Origin: Burkholderia contaminans
Lineage (GTDB): Bacteria; Pseudomonadota; Gammaproteobacteria; Burkholderiales; Burkholderiaceae
Direction: 5' to 3'
Assembly: GCF_029633825.1 (NCBI RefSeq)
Contig: NZ_CP090640.1
Coordinates: forward strand, 2,914,001 to 2,978,000
DNA: 64,000 bases
The notes below the pieces were generated by a model, which ran no database searches, was not told the DNA's origin, and saw only the letters and a list, made by a program, of their open reading frames with translations. Below, in pieces: positions 47,701-55,655 of the stretch (the stretch's first letter is position 1; every line of letters begins with the position of its first letter). Both the position numbers and the translations under genes were made by a program.

Positions 47701-47967
47701 ATGCGCACCGTTTCCATTTTCAAGAATGCTCGTAACCAGGCAATCCGCATCCCGAAGGACATGGAGTTCGAGGGGGTGACCGAACTCGAGATTCGCCGCG
47801 AGGGCGACACGCTGCTGCTGCGGCCGGTGCGGCCCACATGTCTCTCGTTCGCGAGCGAACCGCCGGCCGACGCCGACTTCCTCGCCGAACGCCCGGCCGT
47901 CATCGAGCCCGGCCGCTTCGACCTGTCCGACGGTGGCGGCGCCGCACCGACGGAGTCCGGCCAGTGA
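47701..47967 (+). CDS. vapB: VapB-type antitoxin (AbrB/MazE-like fold)
   Basis: An 88-residue antitoxin. The N-terminal half has the SpoVT/AbrB swapped-hairpin pattern, MRTVSIFKNARNQAIRIPKD followed by VTELEIRREGDTLLLRP, as in VapB and MazE. The C-terminal half (SFASEPPADADFLAERPA) is the flexible part that would wrap the toxin. The ATG at 47701 is preceded by a GGAG. Its TGA overlaps the GTG of the toxin gene (GTGA), so the pair is coupled. The toxin gene carries a stop codon, so the antitoxin may now be an orphan. Confidence 0.85.
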   Translation: MRTVSIFKNARNQAIRIPKDMEFEGVTELEIRREGDTLLLRPVRPTCLSFASEPPADADFLAERPAVIEPGRFDLSDGGGAAPTESGQ

Positions 47968-48380
47968 CCACGCTCTACATGCTCGATACGAGCATCTGTT
48001 CGTTCATCATGCGCGAGCGGCCGCCCGTGGTGCTGTCCCGGTTGCAATCGTGCGTCAATGCGCAGCACCGGATCGTCGTCTCGGCAATTACCTATGCCGA
48101 AATGCGATTCGGCGCGGCCGGCTAGAAGGCATCGCCGAAGCATGCGGAACTCGTGACGGCCTTTGTGTCGCGGCTGGATGGCGTGCTGTCGTGGGGCACG
48201 GCGGCCGTCGATGCAACAGCCGCGATCCGTGCCGATCTCGCCGCGCGCGGCACGCCGGTCGGCGCGAACGACGCATCGATCGCCGGCCATGCGATCGCGG
48301 CCGGTGCGGTGCTCGTCACGCACAACAGCCGCGAGTTCGGTCGTGTGGCCGGGTTGTCGCTCGAAGACTGGGCCGCCTGA
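47964..48380 (+). pseudogene. vapC: VapC-type PIN-domain toxin interrupted by an in-frame TAG
   Basis: The full frame of 138 codons encodes a PIN ribonuclease: GTG start, MTTLYMLDTSICSFIMRERP with the first Asp, SAITYAEMRFG with the conserved Glu, then after codon 54 ANDASIAGHAIAAGAVLVTHN with the remaining acidic residue, and the ending GLSLEDWAA. Codon 54 is TAG (48123-48125); both sides are in the same frame, so this is a point change (for example from CAG or AAG), not an indel. The product would be cut to 53 residues and lack half the active site. The rest is undamaged, so the mutation looks recent, or it is a sequence error. Confidence 0.85.
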
Positions 48381-48428
48381 GCGCCGTTCGGGATCTGTTC
48401 GGTCGCTCGGCAGTTGCGCATCGGCGCG

Positions 48429-48713
48429 TCAAGCGCGTGACGCGGGTTCGTCTGCGAGAAAGGCGTTGCGGAATGCGTCGAGATACCGGTCGGCGTCATC
48501 GCTGAATTCACCGGGCAACAGCGCAAATGCACGTGCCAACAGATCCTGGCCGAGCACGGCATAAGTTGCTTCGTCCGACAACAGCGCACGGATCGCGTCA
48601 CGCGTTTGCGGCGAAGCGATCCGTTTCGCCTGTCGCGCGAGCAGCGCGGCAGCGGCGAGTCCCGGCCGGCGTGCGTCGACCTCAAGCGGGCGGTTGGGCG
48701 AGGTATCGGCCAT
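48429..48713 (-). CDS. Small helical protein of unknown function, partner of the AbiEi-like gene
   Basis: A 94-residue protein, MADTSPNRPLEVDARRPGLA through ADEPASRA, probably all helical and soluble, without cysteines or recognisable motifs. Its start lies 32 bp inside the end of the AbiEi-like gene, a long overlap that usually marks coupled translation. In classic AbiE systems the second gene is a much larger nucleotidyltransferase toxin, which this is not. It could be a novel partner, an unrelated passenger or a remnant. Confidence 0.6.
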   Translation of the reverse strand: MADTSPNRPLEVDARRPGLAAAALLARQAKRIASPQTRDAIRALLSDEATYAVLGQDLLARAFALLPGEFSDDADRYLDAFRNAFLADEPASRA

Positions 48714-49770
48714 GGATGCGATCGGCGATGGCGAGATTGCGGCTGTCGCCGGACGAGACGAGATCCGCGTAGATCAGCAGCGGCGGCACGACCGGGACTT
48801 CCTGCTCGCGCCAGTCGAGTGCGGCAGACGGCGGCCAGAACGCTTCGACGAGTTCGACCTCGCCGCCCTCGTCCGGACGCAGGCGGCCCTGGAGCAGCAG
48901 CCGGTTCGACGCGGTACCGTGCGTATAGACGGTGATCGCGGCCGGCTTCAGGTCGTGCGTCAACAGGTCGGCCGCCGGCTCACCGCCGAGCCGCGCATCG
49001 AATGCCGCGAAATCGAAGCTGCGCCACCAGTCGGGCGCGAGGCTGGCAAACCGGCGGCTCGGCAGTTTCGCGCGCAAGCGGCTCGGATACAGCGCGACCC
49101 ATTCCTGCACGAAGCGAGGCCAGTCGGGAAGCAGGCGCTCGCCATTGCGGCGCTGCCCGACGAGGCCGCGCGCAATCAGGTCGTCCATCGCGAGATTGAC
49201 CGTGCCGAGCGCGACGTCCGACGCGGCGGCGATCGCCCGGTACGGTTGCGCGACGAGGCCCGGCTGTGTCGCGAGCGCGAACATCACGGCCAACCCCTTC
49301 GGCGTCGTCGCGCGCGACGACTGCCGGCGCGGTGCACGTGCGGGCTTCGGCCGGCCGGCGATCATCACGGTCGCCTCCGGCTGAATCAGGCATGCGTTGC
49401 CGGCGGTATCGAGAAACGGGATGCCCTGGTCGGTCAGGCCGGCGGCCAGTTCGGCCGACAGATGCGGCGTGACCAGCATCAACGGGCGTTCGCCGGGCAC
49501 TGCGCTGCCGCCTCGACGCAATGCCGCCAGCGCGCCTGCCAGCGATTCGACGCGCAGGCTCACGGCGACCGGCATCTCGAATGTCTGCCCGGCGATGTCG
49601 AAGCGGATCATGGCGTCGGCGCGCGCCTTGTAGGCGGCCGGCACGCGCACGGGCCGTGCGCGAAAGCGCCGGGTCGCGCGTTCGAACGCGACGCAGGCTT
49701 CGTCAAGCACGTGCTGTTCCGACACGGAGAGGGCAGGATTCGCGGGCATCGACAGGGATCGCATGTTCAT
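48682..49770 (-). CDS. AbiEi-like winged-helix regulator/antitoxin
   Basis: A 362-residue protein resembling the type IV AbiEi antitoxin family (COG4861-like). A winged helix is in the middle (AAASDVALGTVNLAMDDLIARGLV), after a domain that contains GIPFLDTAGNACL, the typical mark of the AbiEi restriction-endonuclease-like part. The C-terminal part (TVYTHGTASNRLLLQGRLR, VPPLLIYADLVSSGDSRN) is the usual long tail. It begins ATGAACATGCG and its promoter region has nested inverted repeats, so autoregulation is likely. No AbiEii-type toxin gene is adjacent; only the 94-residue gene follows. Confidence 0.72.
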   Translation of the reverse strand: MNMRSLSMPANPALSVSEQHVLDEACVAFERATRRFRARPVRVPAAYKARADAMIRFDIAGQTFEMPVAVSLRVESLAGALAALRRGGSAVPGERPLMLVTPHLSAELAAGLTDQGIPFLDTAGNACLIQPEATVMIAGRPKPARAPRRQSSRATTPKGLAVMFALATQPGLVAQPYRAIAAASDVALGTVNLAMDDLIARGLVGQRRNGERLLPDWPRFVQEWVALYPSRLRAKLPSRRFASLAPDWWRSFDFAAFDARLGGEPAADLLTHDLKPAAITVYTHGTASNRLLLQGRLRPDEGGEVELVEAFWPPSAALDWREQEVPVVPPLLIYADLVSSGDSRNLAIADRIHGRYLAQPPA

Positions 49771-49799
49771 TTTTTGTCAGCGTACACAAAAAATGTACG
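49770..49799. promoter_or_regulatory. Nested inverted repeats at the AbiEi-like gene promoter
   Basis: CGTACA (49781-49786) and TGTACG (49794-49799) form one repeat around an A-tract. TTTTTTGT (49770-49777) and ACAAAAAA (49786-49793) form a second one shifted inward. On the minus strand TTGAGC, 17 bp and TACGCT give a weak promoter covering these. The gene's ATG is at the edge, so a bound protein would block its own transcription. Confidence 0.5.
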
Positions 49800-50089
49800 A
49801 TGCTCAAAAAGTGAACAAGAATGCGCAAGGCATTGATACATAGTCACTATTTTATAATTTTTAACGATAGTCATCGGGGCCCTCGCGCACAAGAAATCGA
49901 TGGATGGCGCGTAGTCTGGCGCGTTCGGTTGCTGCGCGGCAGTCGTCCGGATGGCCAGCTTGCGTGCGTCGCGCATCGTTCCCAATATGGCAACTGACGG
50001 TTGCTACCGCGACGACTTTCCGTCTGCCCGGTTGCCGTCGAACCCACTATCCTTGGCTGCACATTCCCCACAGGACAGGAGACGACACC

Positions 50090-51253
50090 GTGACGCACAG
50101 CGTGATTCCCGCAGGCCTCGCCGACGAAATGATCGAGATCCGGCACCGTATCCATGCCCACCCCGAGCTCGGCTTCGAGGAATTCGCGACGAGCGACCTC
50201 GTCGCCGAGCAACTGCAGTCGTGGGGCTACACGGTGCACCGCGGGCTTGGCGGCACGGGCGTCGTCGCGCAGCTGAAGGTCGGCGAAGGCACGCAGCGTC
50301 TCGGCCTGCGCGCCGACATGGACGCACTGCCGATCCACGAGGCCACCGGCCTTCCGTACGAGAGCAGGATCGCCGGCAAGATGCACGCGTGCGGCCACGA
50401 CGGCCACACGGCGATGCTGCTCGCGGCCGCGAAGCATCTTGCGCGCGAGCGCCGCTTCTCGGGCACGCTGAACCTGATTTTCCAGCCGGCCGAGGAAGGG
50501 CTCGGCGGCGCGAAGAAGATGCTCGACGAAGGGCTGTTCGAGCTGTTCCCGTGCGACGCGATCTTCGCGATGCACAACATGCCCGGCTTCCCGACGGGCA
50601 AGTTCGGCTTCCTGCCGGGGTCGTTCATGGCGTCGTCGGATACGGTGATCGTCGACGTGCAGGGCCGGGGCGGCCACGGCGCGGTGCCGCACAAGGCGGT
50701 CGATTCGGTGGTGGTCTGCGCGCAGATCGTCATCGCGCTGCAGACGATCGTGTCGCGCAACGTGTCGCCGCTCGACATGGCGATCGTCACGGTCGGCGCG
50801 ATCCACGCGGGCGAGGCGCCGAACGTGATTCCCGATCGCGCGCAGATGCGCCTGTCGGTGCGCGCGCTGAAGCCGGAGGTGCGCGACCTGCTCGAGACGC
50901 GCATCAAGGAAGTCGTGCATGCGCAGGCGGCCGTGTTCGGCGCGACCGCGACGATCGACTACCAGCGCCGCTATCCGGTGCTCGTCAACGATGCGGAAAT
51001 GACCGCGTTCGCGCGCAACGTCGCCCGCGAATGGGTGGGCGACGCGAACCTGATCGACGGGATGGTGCCGCTCACCGGCAGCGAGGATTTCGCGTTCCTG
51101 CTCGAGAAGCGGCCGGGATGCTACCTGATCATCGGTAACGGCGACGGGGAGGGCGGCTGCATGGTGCACAACCCCGGCTACGACTTCAACGACGCGGCGC
51201 TGCCGACCGGCGCGTCGTACTGGGTGAAGCTGGCGGAGACGTTTCTGGTTTGA
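50090..51253 (+). CDS. M20 family amidohydrolase (hippurate hydrolase/IAA-amino acid hydrolase type)
   Basis: A 387-residue metal-dependent amidase of the M20D subfamily. Motifs in order: MIEIRHRIHAHPELGFEE at the start, LGLRADMDALPIHE, MHACGHDGHTAMLLAAAK with the metal-binding Cys and His, FQPAEEGLGGAKKM with the catalytic Glu, and MHNMPGFP with another His ligand. I chose the GTG at 50090, after CAGGACAGGAG, because the upstream frame is not protein-like. The substrate is an N-acyl amino acid or similar. It lies alone between toxin-antitoxin-like genes with no evident link to them. Confidence 0.88.
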   Translation: MTHSVIPAGLADEMIEIRHRIHAHPELGFEEFATSDLVAEQLQSWGYTVHRGLGGTGVVAQLKVGEGTQRLGLRADMDALPIHEATGLPYESRIAGKMHACGHDGHTAMLLAAAKHLARERRFSGTLNLIFQPAEEGLGGAKKMLDEGLFELFPCDAIFAMHNMPGFPTGKFGFLPGSFMASSDTVIVDVQGRGGHGAVPHKAVDSVVVCAQIVIALQTIVSRNVSPLDMAIVTVGAIHAGEAPNVIPDRAQMRLSVRALKPEVRDLLETRIKEVVHAQAAVFGATATIDYQRRYPVLVNDAEMTAFARNVAREWVGDANLIDGMVPLTGSEDFAFLLEKRPGCYLIIGNGDGEGGCMVHNPGYDFNDAALPTGASYWVKLAETFLV

Positions 51254-51369
51254 CGTCGGAAACGACGCTTACGGCGCGAGGTTGGGCATCGACAAGGTCG
51301 CCGCAACGGCGGAGCGCCGGAAGTCCCAGACTCGGGAAAACGATGGCCGCATTGAAAGAGAAATGACTC

Positions 51370-51615
51370 ATGTCGCAAAACGCATCCGTTTCCCGGCGCG
51401 ACCACTTTGCCGAACTCGTCGATACCCAAGTGCAATCGGAACAATACGGTTCCGCAAGCGACGTCGAACGAACCGGTTTGCGGCTTCTCGAATCACGCGA
51501 CATGCAGGTGCGCGCGTTGCAGGAAGCGTTGAAGGCCGGGGAGGTATCGGGAGCACTCAGGCCATTCGACCGCGAGGCCTTCCTGGCCCGCATGCGGGCC
51601 GCGCATGACGGCTAA
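51370..51615 (+). CDS. parD: ParD-type antitoxin
   Basis: An 81-residue antitoxin of the ParD/CopG-like family: MSQNASVSRRDHFAELVDTQ is the ribbon-helix-helix part, followed by the ParD signature GSASDVERTGLRLLESRDMQ and a helical tail. The stop at 51613-51615 overlaps the start of the toxin frame (ATG 51605) by 11 bp, the usual arrangement. Confidence 0.85.
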   Translation: MSQNASVSRRDHFAELVDTQVQSEQYGSASDVERTGLRLLESRDMQVRALQEALKAGEVSGALRPFDREAFLARMRAAHDG

Positions 51616-51900
51616 AGGCAGCGTCGGCTCGCCCCGCTGGCCGAACTCGATCTCGAAGACATTTGGCGCGATACCGTCGGGCGTGGGTCGCTCAAGCAAA
51701 CCGACCTTTACCACCGCGATCTGATCGGAACCATGGAAGCGCTGGCGCGCGGTGAAAAGGTCGGCCGGACTTGCATTGTTCGCGATGGATATTTCCGGTA
51801 CGCCGTGGGCTCCCACGTCGTGTTCTATCGTGAAACGGAATACACGATCGATTTGATTCGGGTCCTGCATCAACGCATGGACATCGAACAACATCTGTAG
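51605..51900 (+). pseudogene. parE: ParE-type toxin with an apparent frameshift after codon 4
   Basis: ATG 51605 begins MTAK, but the conserved toxin body continues in the -1 frame from about 51616: QRRLAPLAELDLEDIWRD, RDLIGTMEALARGEK and CIVRDGYFRYAVGSHVVFY to the TAG at 51898. One more A in the AAA run (51614-51616) would give MTAKRQRRLAPL and a normal ParE of about 98 residues, a RelE-superfamily protein that targets gyrase. All core positions of the family are present, so either one base is missing in this sequence or the toxin was recently silenced. Confidence 0.78.
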
Positions 51901-51970
51901 TCGCACAAAGCAGGCACGTGATCGTTGCGACGGGGCATGCAATCCCGGTATGACTTGAGCGATCCCGAAT

Positions 51971-53275
51971 CTAGAACGCTTCCCCGCTGAACATCGCCAC
52001 GACCGCATCCGGATTCGACGGCCAGTACATGTGCATGTACGTCGCGACGATCGCATCGCGTCGATAGACGGCTTCGCCGCTGCCCGATGCGCCGTCGGGG
52101 CGCACGGCATTCGCGACCGGTTCCAGCGGCGTCTCGAGCCGCGAATAATGGAACGTATGCCCCCGCATCGTCCCGCTGCGGGTGTCGAGCTGCTGCATCC
52201 CCAGCGCCGCGAACCGGCGCTGCATCGTCGCGTGACCCGGCAACAGCCCCAGCATCGGCGTCGTCACGCCGTCCACGTCGGTCAGCGATTCGCACAGATA
52301 CACCATCCCCCCGCATTCCGCGACGATCGGCCGGCCGGCCGAGGCGTGCGCGCGAATCGTTCGCGCGGTCGCGGCATTCGCCGCGAGTGTCGCCGCATGC
52401 AGTTCCGGATAGCCGCCCGGCAGGAACAGTGCGTCGCAATCGTCCGGCACGGGTTCGTCGGCGAGCGGCGAGAAGAACCGCAATTGCGCACCGAGCGCGT
52501 CGAGCAACGCAAGATTCGCCGGATAGATGAACGAAAAAGCCCCGTCGCGCGCCACCGCGATCCGCTTGCCGGCGAGCGCACGCGGCAGCGGCGCCGCTAC
52601 ATCCGGTTCCGCGAACGCAACGGCCGGCGGCAACTCGGCAAGCGCCGTCTGTGCGAGCACGTCGGCCGCGCGATCGAGCCGCGCATCGAGATCGTCGATG
52701 TCGTTCGGCTGGTGCAGGCCGAGATGCCGCTCCGGCAGCGCGATGCCCGCATCGGCCGGCACGTGCCCGAGCCAGCGCAAATCGTCGGGCATCGCCTGTT
52801 GCAGCAGTTCCGCGTGTCGGGCCGACCCGACGCGATTCGCCAGCACGCCGTGAAACGGCAGTCCCGGCCGGAACCGCGCGAGCCCGAACGCGATCGCGGC
52901 GAACGTCTGCGCCATCGACTTCGCGGAAATCACCGCGACGACCGGCACGCCGAACGCGGCCGCGAGGTCGGCGCTGCTCGGCGTGCCGTCGAACAGCCCC
53001 ATCACGCCTTCGATCAGGATCAGGTCCGCGTCGCGCGCGGCATCGGCCAGCAGCGCGCGGCAGCCGGCCTCGCCGACCATCCCGAGATCGAGCGCATGCA
53101 CGGGCGCGCCGCTCGCGCGTTCGAGCAGCATCGGATCGAGAAAATCGGGCCCGGTCTTGAACACGCGCACGCGCCGGCCGAGCCGGCGGTGCAGCCGTGC
53201 CAGGCCAGCCGTCACCGACGTCTTGCCCTGGCCCGACGCGGGCGCACTGACGAACAGCGCAGGGCAGGCGGGCAT
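51971..53275 (-). CDS. cobB: Cobyrinate a,c-diamide synthase
   Basis: A 434-residue CobB/CbiA enzyme that amidates the a and c side chains of cobyrinic acid using ATP and glutamine. The N-terminal P-loop SAPASGQGKTSVTAGLARL is at residues 8-26, followed by ILIEGVMGLFDG. The C-terminal glutaminase domain has the catalytic Cys in IVAECGGMVYLCESL and the conserved DALFLPGGYPEL. I chose the ATG at 53275, 2 nt after the cobO stop. It is the last gene of the minus-strand cobA-cobE-cobO-cobB operon, which is headed by a riboswitch. Confidence 0.93.
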   Translation of the reverse strand: MPACPALFVSAPASGQGKTSVTAGLARLHRRLGRRVRVFKTGPDFLDPMLLERASGAPVHALDLGMVGEAGCRALLADAARDADLILIEGVMGLFDGTPSSADLAAAFGVPVVAVISAKSMAQTFAAIAFGLARFRPGLPFHGVLANRVGSARHAELLQQAMPDDLRWLGHVPADAGIALPERHLGLHQPNDIDDLDARLDRAADVLAQTALAELPPAVAFAEPDVAAPLPRALAGKRIAVARDGAFSFIYPANLALLDALGAQLRFFSPLADEPVPDDCDALFLPGGYPELHAATLAANAATARTIRAHASAGRPIVAECGGMVYLCESLTDVDGVTTPMLGLLPGHATMQRRFAALGMQQLDTRSGTMRGHTFHYSRLETPLEPVANAVRPDGASGSGEAVYRRDAIVATYMHMYWPSNPDAVVAMFSGEAF

Positions 53276-53277
53276 GC

Positions 53278-53880
53278 TCAGAACTCCACGCCGCGCTGCG
53301 CCTTCACGCCTTGCTCCTTGTACGGATGCTTGACGAGCCGCATTTCGGTGACGAGGTCGGCCGCGTCGATCAGCGCATCGGGCGCATGCCGCCCGGTCAC
53401 GACGACGTGCACCGAATCGGAACGCGCAGTCAGCGTCGCGAGCACCTCGTCGAGCGGCAGGTATTCGTACTTCAGCACGGTGTTCAGCTCGTCGAGGATC
53501 ACCATCCGGTAGTCGCCGCTCTCGATCATCCGGCGCGCCTCGTCCCAGCCCTTGCGCGCGGTTGCGATGTCGGCGTCGCGATCCTGCGTGTTCCACGTAT
53601 AGCCGTCGCCCATCGTGACGAAATCGCATTCGGCCACCGCACCGAGGAAGTCGCGCTCGGACGTATGCAGCGCACCCTTGATGAACTGCACGACACCGAG
53701 CCGCATGCCGTGGCCGAGCACGCGCACGGCCATGCCGAACGCGGCCGTGCTCTTGCCCTTGCCGTTGCCGGTGTTGACGATCAGCAGGCCCTTTTCGTTG
53801 ACGGCGGCGGCCTGCTTCTTCTCGTGGCCCGCACGGCGGCGTTCGGTCATCCGTTGATGGGATTCGGCGTCGGTTTTCAT
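53278..53880 (-). CDS. cobO: Cob(I)yrinic acid a,c-diamide adenosyltransferase
   Basis: A 200-residue CobO/BtuR-type enzyme that adds the adenosyl ligand to the corrinoid. The P-loop is in LIVNTGNGKGKSTAAFGMA (residues 33-51), followed by GVVQFIKGALHTSERDFL, the DELNTVLKYEY segment and the ending HPYKEQGVKAQRGVEF typical of the family. It lies between cobE and cobB; the gap to cobE is 37 nt and to cobB 2 nt. Confidence 0.94.
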   Translation of the reverse strand: MKTDAESHQRMTERRRAGHEKKQAAAVNEKGLLIVNTGNGKGKSTAAFGMAVRVLGHGMRLGVVQFIKGALHTSERDFLGAVAECDFVTMGDGYTWNTQDRDADIATARKGWDEARRMIESGDYRMVILDELNTVLKYEYLPLDEVLATLTARSDSVHVVVTGRHAPDALIDAADLVTEMRLVKHPYKEQGVKAQRGVEF

Positions 53881-53917
53881 CGGATTCGTCCTGTCGAAAG
53901 AAAGCGAAACAAAGGGT

Positions 53918-54295
53918 TCAGAGCGGGCCGGCGAGTGCGACCGTCACGCCGTCCCGGATGGATTTGGGGCCCAGCAGCCGGCCGTGCGGCGCCGCGAGCT
54001 GTGCGCAAGGCTCGGCCACGCCCGCGACGCCGAAGCGGGCGAGCGCGGCATCCGACGGGCCGCTCGCGGCCAGCTCCGGGCGGCTCGCGAGCTGCGCCGC
54101 ATCGAACGCGACGAGCGGCCAGCCGCGTCGCGCGCACAGCGTGCGCAGCGCACGGGCGCGCGCCTTGTCGGCGAGCGTGGCCACGAGCGCCGGTTCGGCG
54201 GCCGGGTACGGCATCAGCGCCGCGCGGATCGCGGCATCGAGTTGCGCGGCCGTCACGCCGGCACGGAAACCAATGCCGAGTGCGACACGCATCAT
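53918..54295 (-). CDS. cobE: CobE / CbiG C-terminal domain protein
   Basis: A 125-residue protein with the CbiG C-terminal (CobE) fold. The start MMRVALGIGFRAGVTAAQL and AIRAALMPYPAA match the family pattern, as do GWPLVAFDAAQL and GPSDAALARFGVAGVAEPC. In the aerobic pathway CobE is needed for cobalamin synthesis but its exact step is uncertain. Its ATGATG start overlaps the cobA stop, so the genes are coupled. Confidence 0.85.
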   Translation of the reverse strand: MMRVALGIGFRAGVTAAQLDAAIRAALMPYPAAEPALVATLADKARARALRTLCARRGWPLVAFDAAQLASRPELAASGPSDAALARFGVAGVAEPCAQLAAPHGRLLGPKSIRDGVTVALAGPL

Positions 54296-55041
54296 GCGCC
54301 GCCGCCGAGCGCGGCACGTACCGCGGGATCGTCGGCGAACGCCGCGACGCGGCCGATCACGACGATCGCGGGTGAACCGATGCCGGTGGCGTCGATACGT
54401 TCGACGAGCGTGTCGAGCGTGGCGAGCACGTGCCGTTGTTCGACGCGCGTCGCGTTCTCGATCGCCGCGCACGGCGTCTCGCCGGGCAGGCCGCCTTCGC
54501 GCAGCGCGGTTGCAATCGCGTCGAGCCGGCGAATGCCCATGTAGATGACGATCGTCATGCGCGTGGCCGCGAGTGCGCGCCAGTCGGGTTCGTCGGCGCC
54601 CGCGCCGTGGCCCGTGACGAAGATCACGCCCTGCGCATCGCCGCGCTGCGTGACCGGGATGCCGATGGCAGCCGGCGCGGCGATGCCCGCGGTAACGCCG
54701 TTCACGACCTCGACCGGGAATCCCGCCGCGCCGAGCGCGGCCAGCTCCTCGCCGCCGCGGCCGAACACGAACGGATCGCCGCCCTTGAGCCGCGCGACGC
54801 TGCGGCCCGCGCGCAGATGCGCGAGCATCGCGGCGACGATCGTCTCCTGCGGCGTCGATGCATGGCCGCCGCGCTTGCCGACGTGCTCGACGTGCGCATC
54901 GGCGCGCGCATGGCGCAGCACGTCGGGATTCACGAGATCGTCGACGAGCAGCACGTCCGCCACGCCGATCGCGTGGGCGGCCTTGAGCGTCAGCAGGTCG
55001 GCATCGCCCGGGCCGGCGCCGATGAGCCAGGCGCGGCTCAT
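54292..55041 (-). CDS. cobA: Uroporphyrinogen-III C-methyltransferase
   Basis: A 249-residue SUMT enzyme that makes precorrin-2 from uroporphyrinogen III using two S-adenosylmethionine. Visible motifs are WLIGAGPGDADLLTLKA at the start, RLKGGDPFVFGRGGEE, VVNGVTAGIAAPAAIGIPVTQRG and FVTGHGAG, and TIVIYMGIRRLD. It lacks the CysG oxidase domain, so it is the dedicated methyltransferase. I chose the ATG at 55041 because the open frame upstream runs through the riboswitch. It is the first gene after the minus-strand riboswitch. Confidence 0.93.
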   Translation of the reverse strand: MSRAWLIGAGPGDADLLTLKAAHAIGVADVLLVDDLVNPDVLRHARADAHVEHVGKRGGHASTPQETIVAAMLAHLRAGRSVARLKGGDPFVFGRGGEELAALGAAGFPVEVVNGVTAGIAAPAAIGIPVTQRGDAQGVIFVTGHGAGADEPDWRALAATRMTIVIYMGIRRLDAIATALREGGLPGETPCAAIENATRVEQRHVLATLDTLVERIDATGIGSPAIVVIGRVAAFADDPAVRAALGGGA

Positions 55042-55655
55042 CGGGCGCGGCACGGCGCGCACCGTGTCGTAACGGGGAAAAGGGGCAGGCGGGCGGCCCG
55101 GCGGCGGCCAGCGGACAGGTGAACCATGACGAATCGAACGAAGCTCGCGCGGACGCGGGCGGAATGCGCACCTCATCCGTCCCCCGCGGATCGGGCGTTC
55201 GGCGAGCGTCGGGCTCGCCCCTTGCGTCGGCCGGTATCCGGGCTGGCCGCTTGCCGGGCCGCAGCCTTCCCGCCCGGCTGAAGGGCAGTGGCATCGAGGG
55301 CGGCCTGGGCGCGTGCGCGGGGAAGCGCGTCGCGCGGGCGGCGTACCGTTGCGGGGACAGCACAGGCCGGGCGGTGGTCCGCCTCCTGTTTCCCGTTTAA
55401 CTGCACGCGCGGAATGCGCATGCGAGCACCGAACGCGGCGCTACGATAGCACAGCGCACATCGGGCACGGCGCCGGCGAACCGGGCCCGTATCCGTTCGG
55501 TACTCGATCCGGCGGCGCTGCGTTGTCCGGCCGTAATATTGGTGTGCGATCCTCTGGCCAACGTCACGACCAAGGCGCGGGCTTCGGGCCCCCGGTCGCA
55601 CGAGGCTGACGAAATCCATACCAAAATCGGCTCGCTCTGCCGGACCTGCAGGGCG
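55042..55655. other. Leader region between cobA and the EAL-protein gene
   Basis: About 610 bp without a gene. The minus strand carries a cobalamin riboswitch (about 55228-55402), followed by about 190 nt of leader before cobA. The part from 55403 to 55655 must hold the promoters of the cobA transcript and of the plus-strand EAL gene; I could not pick out clear hexamers. Confidence 0.6.
55228..55402 (-). ncRNA. Cobalamin riboswitch upstream of cobA
   Basis: On the minus strand the leader has the expected order: CAGTTAAACGGGAAACAGG, then GGCCTGTGCTGTCCCCGCA with the B12-box core CCGCAACGGT (55354-55345), then GCCACTG and finally CCGGATACCGGCC (about 55240-55228). These are the conserved blocks of the AdoCbl aptamer. 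It should turn off the cobA-cobE-cobO-cobB operon when B12 is plentiful. Confidence 0.92.

Noticed and set aside
48123..48125. Recoding of the TAG in vapC (for example as a non-standard amino acid)
   Set aside because: No recoding signal is visible and TAG is not used this way in these bacteria. A point mutation is simpler.
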